Notes under the pieces: generated by a model | Told to the model about the DNA's origin: nothing | What the model saw: only the letters and a program-made list of their open reading frames with translations | The model's database searches: none | In this document: piece after piece, positions 55,440 to 64,000 of the stretch | Layout of the letters: each line of letters opens with the position of its first letter | How positions within the stretch are numbered: position 1 is the first letter of the stretch | Translations under genes and position numbers: made by a program | Assembly (NCBI RefSeq): GCF_037478005.1 | Contig: NZ_CP144164.1 | Span: 4,836,001-4,900,000 of the forward strand | Direction of reading: 5' to 3' | Source of the DNA: Alteromonas sp. M12 | GTDB taxonomy: Bacteria > Pseudomonadota > Gammaproteobacteria > Enterobacterales > Alteromonadaceae | DNA: 64,000 nucleotides

Positions 55440-58061
55440 TTACCTTTTTTCGGCGCGTGTATCTCTCATCAATTCAATTAATTGCGTTAGGCTTGCGGTG
55501 GCATCTTCAGATTGTTGCTGAGTTAAATTATCTTCCACTTGTTTCGCTAATTCACTTATACGGTCGAATCCGTAGCTACCCGCAGAGCCTTTTAATTTAT
55601 GCATAAGTTGCTGCACTTCATTCCAATTTTGCTGTTCAACAGCGCTTTGGATATCGCTAATTTTGGTCCCAAAGCTAGCTTTGTAGTCTTCAATTAATCG
55701 CTCAAACTCGCTGCTAGGCTGAGAGGTTTGGTGCTCTATTGGATTATGCGTATGCAAATCCATCAACTCACTTAATTTAGCGTAAAATGCCTCGGTCTTA
55801 ATGGGTTTACCAAAGTGCCCTGTTGCCCCTGCCTGCATCACTTGTTTAATACTTTCGCTATCAACATTGGCGGTGAGCATCAAAATAGGACATTGAATAC
55901 CCGAATTTAACAATCGCTGAGTGGTTTCTAAACCGTCCATCTCGGGCATTTGCATGTCCATTAATACCAACTCAAAGTTATGTCGTTTCGCAAGCTCTAG
56001 TGCCTCAATGCCGCTGCTTGCTAAACTAATTTTCACACCGGTTTTTCTGAGTAAATAGGCGACTAACTGTAAATTGTCTTGGTTATCATCCACACACAGA
56101 ATATGTCCCGATAGGCGTGGTATTTTTAGGTCGTTGTGTTGGTACTGCTGGGCAATATCATCGGCTTCTTTTTGGGATGTTAGCATTGCCTTATTGCGGG
56201 CTTCAGACCAAGGTAAATAAACAGCGAACTGGCTACCTTCGCCTTCTTGAGAGGTGACTTTAATATGCCCCCCCATAATTTCAATCAGTTGTTTGCTGAT
56301 ATATAAACCGAGTCCTGTGCCTCCATATTTACGATTAATCGCAGAACTTCCTTGAGAAAAGGCGGTAAACAAGCGCAACTGTTGCTCTTCACTCATCCCC
56401 ACGCCACTGTCAGACACGACAAAAATTAAACGTCGTTTATAACTATCAAAATAAACCTGCAACTCCACCTGGCCTTGGTCGGTGAATTTAATGGCGTTGT
56501 TGCACAAATTAAGCAATATTTGCTTCAATCGAGTGGGATCTGTATTGATATAATGGGGCAACGGGAAGTGCAGTTGCAAATTGAACTGCAAGCTTTTTTC
56601 TTCAGCAAAACGGCGCATGTAGGACTGCACTTCATTTAATAAACTGACGGTGCACGTATCGATATTTTGCAGGTGGATTTTGCCTGCCTCAATCTTAGAT
56701 AAATCCAAAACATCATTAATAATATTTAACAGATATTGGCCGCTACTGTTTATCGCTCGCGTTGCTTGCTGTTTTTCCTGAACGCTTGCTTGGCTATCAT
56801 CTAGTACTTGGGTATATCCAATAATGGAGTTCAACGGTGTGCGTATTTCGTGGCTGACATTGGCTAAGAACCGATTTTTAGCTTCATTGGCAGACTTCGC
56901 CAACTCCTGCTCTTTTTGCACAATTTCAATTTGATATTTGGCTTTATTGGTTTGCCTGATTTCTTCGGCCTGATCTTTTATCTTTTGTTCACGCTGCATA
57001 ACAGCTTGCTGCATGTTGCCAAACTCCAGCGCCAATTCGCCAAGTTCACTTTTTTCGGATACCTGAATTGCATCACTGTATTTGCCGCTGGCGACCAATT
57101 TAGCCGCATCCAGCAGTCGACCTACGGGTCGAGTGATACTGCGCGCAATATAGTAGGAACCAATCACCGCTAACAATAAACCCACCGCGAAGAATGGCAG
57201 TAACTCGAGCATAAATTGTCGTAAGGTATTCAACCAAGTCTGAATGGAGTCTTGCAATACCACGACAAACTGTCGGCGATTATCTTCAAACAGCACAAAT
57301 GGCAATAATACGGTGTCATGGGTGTCTACCGTTTGAAACTCGATAGCGCGGTTTTCGTCTGGCAACATTAGACTGGCGTTTCTTATAGCATCATTTAACA
57401 ATTCGTCGTTATCAATAGTCGATAGCGGAAGCAGTGCTTGATTATCGCTGACAACAGTAAGGTTGATATCAAGAGAAATTAAACTTTTAATTCGCTCGAA
57501 CAGGCTTAAGTTGAGCTTTTTACCCATGATTAACCAGCCAATCACGCCGGGAGCACGAATAGGCTCAGCGGAAACCAAAAACGGCTGCTCTCCCATCATA
57601 GTGATCCAAGCTTGGTGTTTTTGTTCGTCACTCAGTTCTTGGCCTAAGGCTTGGGCAACTTGACTGTCCTGCCCACCATACTGGGAAATAAGCTTAAACT
57701 TTTTATCTAACACTAGGGCAATATCTGCGTCTATGCGGCTCCCAAAGTTAAATAAAATAGTACGGATAGATTCCTCATCTTCTCCTTGTCCAATGGCACT
57801 GCGCAGTGCCCAGTCTTTGGAAACCGTTTCTACATTTAGATCAAGTTGCGATTTGGCATTCGCCAACTCGTTTAAAAATACATTGCGGCCCACGTTCAAA
57901 CGAGACAAAAATTGACGTTCAGCCTGATTATAGGCAGCGTTGTATATACTCAGCAGAGTTAACGCGAACACCATGCTAAACAAACTAACCACCAGCACAA
58001 ATATTTTAATTTGTAATGGAGTCCAGATTAAATGTTTGCGTCTGCCTAAAATTGGCTTCAA
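55440..58061 (-). CDS. Hybrid sensor histidine kinase (HAMP-HisKA-HATPase-REC-HPt)
   Basis: 873 residues, TTG start. Membrane helix at ~17-40, a periplasmic sensor (~45-285), helix at ~288-310, HAMP (~310-360), a coiled stretch, HisKA with NVSHEIRTPLN, HATPase with NLCNNAIKF, DSGVGM and GTGLGLYISK, REC with LVLMDMQMPEMDG, and a C-terminal HPt with MHKLKGSAGSYG. The layout is that of BarA-type unorthodox kinases. A separate response regulator must lie elsewhere. Confidence 0.93.
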   Translation of the reverse strand: MKPILGRRKHLIWTPLQIKIFVLVVSLFSMVFALTLLSIYNAAYNQAERQFLSRLNVGRNVFLNELANAKSQLDLNVETVSKDWALRSAIGQGEDEESIRTILFNFGSRIDADIALVLDKKFKLISQYGGQDSQVAQALGQELSDEQKHQAWITMMGEQPFLVSAEPIRAPGVIGWLIMGKKLNLSLFERIKSLISLDINLTVVSDNQALLPLSTIDNDELLNDAIRNASLMLPDENRAIEFQTVDTHDTVLLPFVLFEDNRRQFVVVLQDSIQTWLNTLRQFMLELLPFFAVGLLLAVIGSYYIARSITRPVGRLLDAAKLVASGKYSDAIQVSEKSELGELALEFGNMQQAVMQREQKIKDQAEEIRQTNKAKYQIEIVQKEQELAKSANEAKNRFLANVSHEIRTPLNSIIGYTQVLDDSQASVQEKQQATRAINSSGQYLLNIINDVLDLSKIEAGKIHLQNIDTCTVSLLNEVQSYMRRFAEEKSLQFNLQLHFPLPHYINTDPTRLKQILLNLCNNAIKFTDQGQVELQVYFDSYKRRLIFVVSDSGVGMSEEQQLRLFTAFSQGSSAINRKYGGTGLGLYISKQLIEIMGGHIKVTSQEGEGSQFAVYLPWSEARNKAMLTSQKEADDIAQQYQHNDLKIPRLSGHILCVDDNQDNLQLVAYLLRKTGVKISLASSGIEALELAKRHNFELVLMDMQMPEMDGLETTQRLLNSGIQCPILMLTANVDSESIKQVMQAGATGHFGKPIKTEAFYAKLSELMDLHTHNPIEHQTSQPSSEFERLIEDYKASFGTKISDIQSAVEQQNWNEVQQLMHKLKGSAGSYGFDRISELAKQVEDNLTQQQSEDATASLTQLIELMRDTRAEKR

Positions 58062-58100
58062 ATTAAAACCTAATAATTTAATTAATGATTAAAAAAACCT

Positions 58101-58170
58101 GCATTGAGGTTAGCCAGGTTGTTTGATTCTTCTACGAGTAACTCTAACAGAGTGACCCGAACCTCAGTGC
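58101..58170. other. Structured intergenic element
   Basis: GCATTGAGGTT (58101-58111) pairs with AACCTCAGTGC (58160-58170) with one mismatch. It encloses a second hairpin ACTCT-AAC-AGAGT (58141-58153). It lies in the 300-bp gap between the hybrid kinase and a small gene and could be a cis-regulatory leader of either. No known riboswitch consensus was recognised. Confidence 0.4.
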
Positions 58171-58361
58171 ATAACTTTCATTGAATCAGATGTATATTTG
58201 ACACTTTCTGTCAGACTTTTTGACAAGCGTCTAAAACACCTCCCCCACCAAAAACACTTAACCTTTTGTTTTTAAATAACATATCAAACATGGTTCGATT
58301 TATGCTGTATAAGAATAGTACAGTTTTTTTGATTGGTAACCCCAGAAGTATCAGGTGAAGT

Positions 58362-58550
58362 ATGTCTTGTTTAACTCGTAAGTTGCAGCAAAATTTAACA
58401 CGTTATGTCAAAAAGCACAGCGCTAACATTGCCGATAAGCCAGTGGAATGTGTAAAAGAAGAGTTAGTAGATAAGGGCCTGTGTCCGTCACACATCACCG
58501 ACGACCAAATGCGCGAAATATTGCGTTGCGCTTATCAGTCGGGTAAATAG
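58362..58550 (+). CDS. Small conserved-type hypothetical protein
   Basis: 62 residues with a GGTGA ribosome site before the ATG. Basic N-terminal helix and two Cys. No family was recognised. Stands alone after the structured intergenic element. Confidence 0.5.
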   Translation: MSCLTRKLQQNLTRYVKKHSANIADKPVECVKEELVDKGLCPSHITDDQMREILRCAYQSGK

Positions 58551-58614
58551 CCAGTAGCCAGCCAACCGCAAAAGGCATCTAAGTGCTAATACAATATGTA
58601 TTTTGCACTAAATG

Positions 58615-59805
58615 CTAGATGGCTATATTTTCTTCAAAGTAACGATTAAAGTCGATGTCGAATTGGCTGGGCTTGACCCCCTTTTCAACCTTCATTTGGC
58701 TTTGGGTCAAGTCGATCTCTTTGATTGGTAAATAATTTCCAGTGCGGGCAGAATAAAAGATCTTCACAACAGGTTTCAATGGTGCCAATTCATTGCAACT
58801 GACCACCATACCCACTTGTTCGTTGTTTAGCTTCACTAGGCTGCCTACAGGGTAGACGCCAACACATTTAATAAACTTTTGCACTAAGGGCTGATCGTAC
58901 ATCACAGGTGAGTCAGCCAGTAATATTTTGAGGGCTTTTTGAGAAGACATGCCTGATTTGTAACAGCGATCGGCTGTTATCGCATCATAAGTGTCGACTA
59001 TGGCTATCATGCGGCCATATAAGCTAATTTCATCCCCTCGTAAACCTTCCGGATACCCATAACCATCCAGCCGTTCGTGATGCTCTGACATGATTTTTAT
59101 AATGTGTTCAGGTAATCCCATTTCTTCTAAGGTTTGAATCCCAAGAAAGACGTGATCGCGCATAATATTCATTTCTTGATCGGTAAGTCGGCCGGGCTTG
59201 TGCAGAATACTATCTGGTATTTTAATTTTACCAATATCGTGTAAAAAGCCGGCTAACGCGAGTTCTTGCACTTCAATTTCTTGTAAGCCAATAAATTGCG
59301 CAAAATTCGCAAGCAATATCGCCACGTTAAGGGAATGCTCCAACAGATAGCTGTCTTTTTCACGTATTTTAGTTAAACACATCAGCGCGTTGGGGTTACG
59401 ATCGATAGAGCCAACAAGTTGTTCAGTAAATTCTCTAGGCAGTTTTAAATCAATTGGTAAGCCTTTGGCTACCAACTTAAACATCCTATTTTGAATTACT
59501 TTACCTTTGTCGTGTAATTGCTTAGCAACTGCAATTTCACTGTCAAAAGTAATATGTCCCCTGCGTTTAGTGGGCTCTTTTTGTTCTTCTGAGGTTTGAT
59601 TATCTACGTCTGGTTCAGGCTCTGGAGTAAACTCTTTACTCGGATCAATAAGAAGTCGGATGATGCCTTTTTTTTTCAATTGGCTGACAATAGCGCGTTT
59701 AGTCACCTTTCCTTGGCTTTTGATTTTCATATTGCCACGCTGCTCAACAATAGCTTGAACGTACATGCCTGGCTTCAATTCATCAATTGAAATTTCTTTT
59801 AACAC
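58615..59805 (-). CDS. HD-GYP cyclic-di-GMP phosphodiesterase
   Basis: 396 residues, GTG start. N-terminal DUF3391 domain (~1-120, starting EISIDELKPGMYVQ) then the HD-GYP domain (~150-330). Metal and catalytic motifs are intact: HDIGK, the HHERLDGYGYPEGL signature, and DAITADRCYK. It hydrolyses c-di-GMP, which would affect motility and biofilm. Monocistronic. Confidence 0.94.
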   Translation of the reverse strand: MLKEISIDELKPGMYVQAIVEQRGNMKIKSQGKVTKRAIVSQLKKKGIIRLLIDPSKEFTPEPEPDVDNQTSEEQKEPTKRRGHITFDSEIAVAKQLHDKGKVIQNRMFKLVAKGLPIDLKLPREFTEQLVGSIDRNPNALMCLTKIREKDSYLLEHSLNVAILLANFAQFIGLQEIEVQELALAGFLHDIGKIKIPDSILHKPGRLTDQEMNIMRDHVFLGIQTLEEMGLPEHIIKIMSEHHERLDGYGYPEGLRGDEISLYGRMIAIVDTYDAITADRCYKSGMSSQKALKILLADSPVMYDQPLVQKFIKCVGVYPVGSLVKLNNEQVGMVVSCNELAPLKPVVKIFYSARTGNYLPIKEIDLTQSQMKVEKGVKPSQFDIDFNRYFEENIAI

Positions 59806-59904
59806 CGGCCGAAAACTCGTTGCTTAAAATAGATACACTTAAACATAAACCACACTGCTGTTTGGTACAAGAACATTTACATAATCTTTAAATTTATCAA
59901 GTAT

Positions 59905-60246
59905 TTAGTAGTTCAATTTAAATAGCATTTCTGCTAAGTCAGGTTGCCATTGAAATACCTTCAGTTTCACTCTGTTATTAAATACTGCAACATTCTCTTG
60001 TTGTAATAACCCTGTTTGCAAATTGGATTGGTCACTTTGCGCCGGAAAAGCAATTTTACCGTCTGCTCGAAGTACTCGATGCCAAGGTACTTGCAGCGAA
60101 TCAGGGGCATAACCTAACGCTTTACCAACTAAGCGAGCCCGTCCCGGTAAACCCGCTAAATCAGCGATTTGCCCATAACTGGCAACCTTGCCAATTGGAA
60201 TCTGTAAAACCGTATTCCAAATTCGCTCATAGTGCTGCTGATTCAC
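59905..60246 (-). CDS. Alkyltransferase-like protein (ATL, YbaZ-type)
   Basis: 113 residues, GTG start. It is the DNA-binding domain of O6-methylguanine-DNA methyltransferase with the reactive Cys replaced: PWHRV stands where PCHRV is expected. This replacement defines ATL proteins. They bind O6-alkylguanine without repairing it and pass the lesion to nucleotide excision repair. It lies 4 bp after the Wzz-like gene on the same strand. Confidence 0.92.
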   Translation of the reverse strand: MNQQHYERIWNTVLQIPIGKVASYGQIADLAGLPGRARLVGKALGYAPDSLQVPWHRVLRADGKIAFPAQSDQSNLQTGLLQQENVAVFNNRVKLKVFQWQPDLAEMLFKLNY

Positions 60247-60250
60247 GTTA

Positions 60251-62245
60251 CTATGCTAATGGAAACTGCAAATTGAGTTGCTCAACATCAACCGGCTCGC
60301 CACGACGATTTACCTGACGATACAAACTCAGATCTGTGGGGCTAACAAAGCCTGCCACTCGCTCTAGATCGTTAAGTCTAGCTCCCTGCACAACCAAATA
60401 GGTCAAATAGGTATGTCGCAACGCCGCCACCGAAAACTGCTCAGCAAACGCTAAACCGGCATCATGGGCGATGTTTATCATCATCTGGTCGAGTTGTTGA
60501 GCATCGTGTCGCCCACCTAACAATTGACTTTCGGCAGCTTGATTGGCCCGCAAATTATCAACAATTTCCATACAATCGGCGGTCATTGGAACGCTTCGAG
60601 CATACTCTCCAGAGATCTCTAAAGACTGGGTTTCTGGGTCAACATCCTGAATCGTCACATTGAGTAATTCGCTAGGACTGACACCATTTAAAATCAATGA
60701 AATTGCCAATTTTCCGTCACGATTAGCCACCTTGTACAAACTTCCACATTCAGATTCTGACAATAAACGAGCTGCACTTGGCGCATTGTTTTGGGCTAAT
60801 TGTAATGGTGTTTGTTGATGTCCTAATTGTGCATTTTTTTGTTGCTCTAATGCGTGCTGTGCCGCCAATTTTTGCTCTAATGTCAGCCCTGAAGAAGAAG
60901 GAACAACATTGTAGCTTGTCATCGTTGGGGCTGGCGTTTTTTGGCGATGAATAAAACTGAATAGCAGCAGCGCAAACAAACTCACCAGCGTAGCTGCAGC
61001 TAAAGCAATCGCCGAATCTCGCCAATAATTAGGGGATATTGGGTAAGTTGGAACAAAGGGTTGTTCCAATACGTTGATTTTTGCTTGGAACGGCTTTTGT
61101 ACTTCAGTTTCTACCAGTTGATCCTTCAATTGCTGAGCTTGTTCTTGCAACTGACTTAGTGAACGCATTAATCGGCCGTATTCTTCTAGCTTTTGATTAA
61201 ATACCTGCGCCTCTTTACCCAATTCATCAAGCTGAATTTCTAATTGTTTTTGCTTCTGTTCAGAGGCCACCACTGTGCGTTGTAGATCTTCCACAAATTT
61301 CTGCTGGCTTTCAGCGGCGACAATAGCATAACGGGACTTCAACTCTTCTAATCTGCGTCTTTTGTTGACGATGCTTGGATCTAAGCGCATGTATTCAGCG
61401 GTATATCGCTGCGATAACTCGTATAGTTCAGCTTCAGTATCTCGTATTGTACTGCGAATATCGTCCAGTCTATTTTTGTCGCCAGGGTGAATAACCGAAT
61501 CTCCTTGGGCGATACTCTGTTTCACACTTTCTAAGGTTGCCGCAGCTTCTGCTTGCTGGGTCTCAGCCGTGTCTAACGCGGCCCCCATACTTTTAATCTT
61601 TGACAACGCGCGGTTTTCATCGCGCTCCATTGAAATAATGTTATTTTCTTCACTATACTGCTCCACTAATTCGCGCTGCTCGATAATCTTCTGTTCCAGC
61701 GCAATGAGCTTTTCTTGTCCTAGTGATAAATCTTCTACCGTATTTTCCTGAGTTTCTTCTTCTAACCTCGCCAAATACAAAGCCAACCATTGTTCAAGCA
61801 CAGGTTGTAAATGGTTTTTGTTTTCGCCAGTGGTAAATAGATTAATAATCCGGCTATCAAGGTGCTCTTCAGTAGACACCATATTGGCTAGCTCTTCGGT
61901 GGTTAAATTTAACGAATACTGCTCAGCCAGTTGTGTGCTTAAACTATCTAAAATTCGGTTGCTGGTAAGACGCTTATTGTTGAGGGTTATTTGCTCTTCA
62001 GGCACAGCGGTTTGTTGATTATTCAGCTGCTGAGCATAACTAAAGTGAATTATCGCTTGGCTTTGGTAGATTGGTGAGCGGGTCCAAATCCAAATCATAG
62101 CGACCACAAATACCAGCATAAAACTGATACTCAATACCCACCACTTTTGCTTCTGAAGCTTTTTACTTTCTTCCTCAGAGCGTCTATCCATGCTGTCTGT
62201 TCCAAATTGTGGCGGGATCACTTCCACGTTTTCGCTAAATGACAT
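60251..62245 (-). CDS. Wzz-like chain-length regulator fused to a degenerate tyrosine-recombinase fold
   Basis: 664 residues. Membrane helix at ~34-52, a long periplasmic coiled coil (~150-390), and a second helix at ~408-430. This is the Wzz/GumC layout of polysaccharide chain-length and export proteins. The cytoplasmic C-terminus (~480-664) instead follows tyrosine recombinases: GVSPSELL where GLRISELL is usual, ALRHTYLTYL where HxLRHTxAT is usual, and LYRQV for the Tyr motif. Arg I is Ser and the motif His residues are Ala and Phe, so it should not be catalytic. No Wzy or glycosyltransferase gene is adjacent. Confidence 0.75.
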   Translation of the reverse strand: MSFSENVEVIPPQFGTDSMDRRSEEESKKLQKQKWWVLSISFMLVFVVAMIWIWTRSPIYQSQAIIHFSYAQQLNNQQTAVPEEQITLNNKRLTSNRILDSLSTQLAEQYSLNLTTEELANMVSTEEHLDSRIINLFTTGENKNHLQPVLEQWLALYLARLEEETQENTVEDLSLGQEKLIALEQKIIEQRELVEQYSEENNIISMERDENRALSKIKSMGAALDTAETQQAEAAATLESVKQSIAQGDSVIHPGDKNRLDDIRSTIRDTEAELYELSQRYTAEYMRLDPSIVNKRRRLEELKSRYAIVAAESQQKFVEDLQRTVVASEQKQKQLEIQLDELGKEAQVFNQKLEEYGRLMRSLSQLQEQAQQLKDQLVETEVQKPFQAKINVLEQPFVPTYPISPNYWRDSAIALAAATLVSLFALLLFSFIHRQKTPAPTMTSYNVVPSSSGLTLEQKLAAQHALEQQKNAQLGHQQTPLQLAQNNAPSAARLLSESECGSLYKVANRDGKLAISLILNGVSPSELLNVTIQDVDPETQSLEISGEYARSVPMTADCMEIVDNLRANQAAESQLLGGRHDAQQLDQMMINIAHDAGLAFAEQFSVAALRHTYLTYLVVQGARLNDLERVAGFVSPTDLSLYRQVNRRGEPVDVEQLNLQFPLA

Positions 62246-62412
62246 GTTTTATATCCATATTCCTTAAACGAGCGTCTGACATTAAGACAAACACACGAAG
62301 ATTTTTATACCTAATAGATTATCAGCTATAGTAAGGCTCTGCGACTGATATTAAGTTCCAAAAATAATAAATTTGGATTCATTTTCGAGATACAAAAACC
62401 TTAACATATTTC

Positions 62413-63033
62413 ATGACAAACTCTTACGTAAAACCAGCAATCAAAAAACGAGTCATTTGTCGACGCTGTAAGTACCCGCAAACAGTGTGTATTTGCGCGT
62501 TTATTAGTGAGGTAAAAATCCCCCTGCAATTAACCATATTGCAGCATCCGTTAGAATCGAAACATGGCAAAAACACAGCAAGACTCATTCCCTTGTGTAT
62601 TGAAAATAGCGAAATATTCGTAGGCGAAAACCAGCAGGATTTTGTTGATGTAAAAACTCAAGTCATGGCTGCTTCTCAAAATACTTGGGTGTTGTATCCC
62701 CATGCCTTTAGTCAACCGTTGGAAGAGCACTCAAAACACTTTCAGAACGTATTACCCGATAGGTTAATAGTGATAGATGCGACTTGGCGTAAAACGACTA
62801 AGATGTGGCAGTTGAATCCTTGGTTACATGCTTTGCCAAGTTGGCATTTTAATACCCTACCTGACAATCAATACCGTATTCGCAAATCTACACTTGAGCA
62901 TAGTTTATCTTCATTAGAAGCCACGGCCCAAGCGTTGAGCATATTGTGCGATACAGATACTCAACCTTTGTTAACTTTGTTCGACGCCATGCAAAGGCAA
63001 CAAGAACGGCATATACCAAATTTAGGGGTGTGA
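62413..63033 (+). CDS. DTW-domain tRNA-uridine aminocarboxypropyltransferase
   Basis: 206 residues. Four-Cys zinc motif CRRCKYPQTVCIC (17-29), then DATWRKTTKMW (the DTW signature, one residue longer here) and a C-terminal TRM-like SAM fold. Family enzymes make acp3U in tRNA (E. coli TapT at position 47). The exact tRNA position modified here is not known. A stand-alone gene. Confidence 0.88.
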   Translation: MTNSYVKPAIKKRVICRRCKYPQTVCICAFISEVKIPLQLTILQHPLESKHGKNTARLIPLCIENSEIFVGENQQDFVDVKTQVMAASQNTWVLYPHAFSQPLEEHSKHFQNVLPDRLIVIDATWRKTTKMWQLNPWLHALPSWHFNTLPDNQYRIRKSTLEHSLSSLEATAQALSILCDTDTQPLLTLFDAMQRQQERHIPNLGV

Positions 63034-63063
63034 ACAATCACAAAGAGCTAAGGAAATCGGGAT

Positions 63064-63339
63064 TTATTTTTGACGTTTAAAATGAAACCAGTTGGGCAGC
63101 CTACCGACAATAACAACATAGTATGCAAATATCCCTAAAGCGGAAAAAATGATCCCACTGACACCGGGTTCCCGCCAATTTTCGGTAAAAAGTGAATAGA
63201 CAGAAAAAGCAATAACCATCAGCGTAGGTGAGGCCACAAGAGCGATCATGACGCGCACGTTCGCCGGTATTTTCACCGCCTTTTGAGTTTCCACATTCGA
63301 ACTTGTTGACGCTTTGGCTGATGGCGAATTTTGTGTCAT
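63064..63339 (-). CDS. Small two-helix membrane protein
   Basis: 91 residues: Ser/Ala-rich N-terminus, then membrane helices at ~27-48 and ~60-80 and a basic tail. No family was recognised. It follows the alpha/beta hydrolase on the same strand with a 20-bp gap and is probably co-transcribed. Confidence 0.55.
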   Translation of the reverse strand: MTQNSPSAKASTSSNVETQKAVKIPANVRVMIALVASPTLMVIAFSVYSLFTENWREPGVSGIIFSALGIFAYYVVIVGRLPNWFHFKRQK

Positions 63340-63359
63340 GTTTTACCTTCTGTAATCAT

Positions 63360-64000
63360 TCACTGTTGCAGAAAATCAATCACACTTTTGACTGTAGATT
63401 CAGGATCTTCTTCGTGGGGAACATGTCCAAGTGTAGCAAAAATAACCAGCTCACTGTTTTCAATTTCCTCTTGAAAACGTCTTCCTAATTCGACCGGAAT
63501 AAGGCGATCTTCTTGCCCCCACATAATCAGCGTAGGCTGCTTAATCTCTGGTATTCGTTTACTTAACTCACTAGGTTGAGTTTGCTCAAAGCGCGCTTCT
63601 AACGCTTGCCTATTTCCAGTACGAGTGGTCAATTGGTAATAACGGTCTACCAACTCAGGTGTGACCTTGCTTGGGTCACCATAAACGTTTTTAACACTTT
63701 TCACCACTAAACTACGAGGCAACATGTCGCCTATAAGTAATTTAAGTAACGGTTGCTGGGTTATTGTAAACGCTAAGGGTACCGACGTAGATTGGTATGG
63801 ATAACCAATGGCATCGACTAAAACAAGCTTTTCAACACGTTGCGGGTAAAACACTGCGGTTGCCCATGAAATGTAACCACCTAAGGAATTTCCCGCCAAC
63901 ACAAAACGATCAACCCCAAGGCTATCCATCACATCAATCACTATCTTGCTATAACGCTCAATGGAATAATCATTTTCTGGGTTTGGACCAGTTAAACCAA
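63360..64000 (-). CDS. Alpha/beta hydrolase (5' end outside window)
   Basis: The frame is open to the window edge, giving at least 213 residues. The nucleophile motif GNSLGG, the acid in WGQEDRLIPVE, and the His in LGHVPHEE form a complete catalytic triad. The length to the C-terminus fits small esterases or epoxide-hydrolase-like enzymes. The substrate cannot be told. N-terminal residues are missing. Confidence 0.88.
   Translation of the reverse strand, partial: GLTGPNPENDYSIERYSKIVIDVMDSLGVDRFVLAGNSLGGYISWATAVFYPQRVEKLVLVDAIGYPYQSTSVPLAFTITQQPLLKLLIGDMLPRSLVVKSVKNVYGDPSKVTPELVDRYYQLTTRTGNRQALEARFEQTQPSELSKRIPEIKQPTLIMWGQEDRLIPVELGRRFQEEIENSELVIFATLGHVPHEEDPESTVKSVIDFLQQ

Noticed and set aside
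58062..58361. Cyclic-di-GMP riboswitch upstream of signalling genes
   Set aside because: Hairpins exist, but the conserved GEMM core and tetraloop/receptor motifs were not found.
1..64000. tRNA, rRNA or complete insertion sequences
   Set aside because: None was recognised: no tRNA-like CCA-ended cloverleaf, no rRNA sequence and no transposase ORF with terminal repeats.

Overview
This window comes from the chromosome of a moderate-GC marine gammaproteobacterium, most likely Alteromonadales (Alteromonadaceae, Paraglaciecola/Glaciecola-like). The basis is the gene content and order: plsB, an ilvDA operon, comM-ilvY-ilvC, proBA, pyrE-rph-yicC, class II KARI, DUF1285/DUF3014 proteins, TonB receptor/FecR/ECF modules, and marine-type secreted hydrolases. 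No rRNA or tRNA gene was seen.

Layout: 1-9.7 kb is branched-chain amino-acid synthesis. ilvD-ilvA is preceded by a complete attenuator with a short leader peptide rich in Val/Leu/Ile codons. ilvY-ilvC is a divergent pair. 9.7-16.4 kb holds a drug-type MFS pump, carbonic anhydrase, an ECF sigma factor with a membrane partner, an EamA exporter and an M20 peptidase. 16.4-18.8 kb is proBA. 19.9-26.7 kb is a full cyanophycin cluster: synthetase CphA, a second Mur-ligase-like protein without the ATP-grasp half, cyanophycinase and isoaspartyl dipeptidase. 26.8-34.6 kb has housekeeping genes (gloA, tusA-like, pyrE, rph), an amidohydrolase, an exported methyltransferase and three sets of REP/BIME-type palindromic repeats, two of them regular tandem arrays.

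35.5-43.5 kb is an island at the 3' end of yicC. A 14-bp direct repeat, made of the last yicC codons, flanks it on both sides. It carries a compact four-gene operon: a DNA cytosine methyltransferase, a 1011-residue protein with two GHKL ATPase modules, a receiver-domain protein with an unrecognised C-terminal part, and a small DUF3427-like protein. A frameshifted relaxase/helicase remnant lies behind it. This looks like a modification-dependent defence system that borrows two-component parts, and it is the best candidate here for an undescribed system.

43.5-46.9 kb has an AAA ATPase/DUF4143 gene and an ADP-ribosylglycohydrolase. 46.9-54.8 kb has a large lipoprotein phosphoesterase divergent from an ECF sigma-FecR-TonB receptor operon. 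A near-consensus PHO box with a well-placed -10 lies between them, so the module is probably induced by phosphate starvation. 54.8-64 kb contains a hybrid histidine kinase, an HD-GYP phosphodiesterase, an alkyltransferase-like protein, an odd Wzz-like protein fused to a degenerate tyrosine-recombinase fold, a DTW tRNA-modifying enzyme and a truncated alpha/beta hydrolase.
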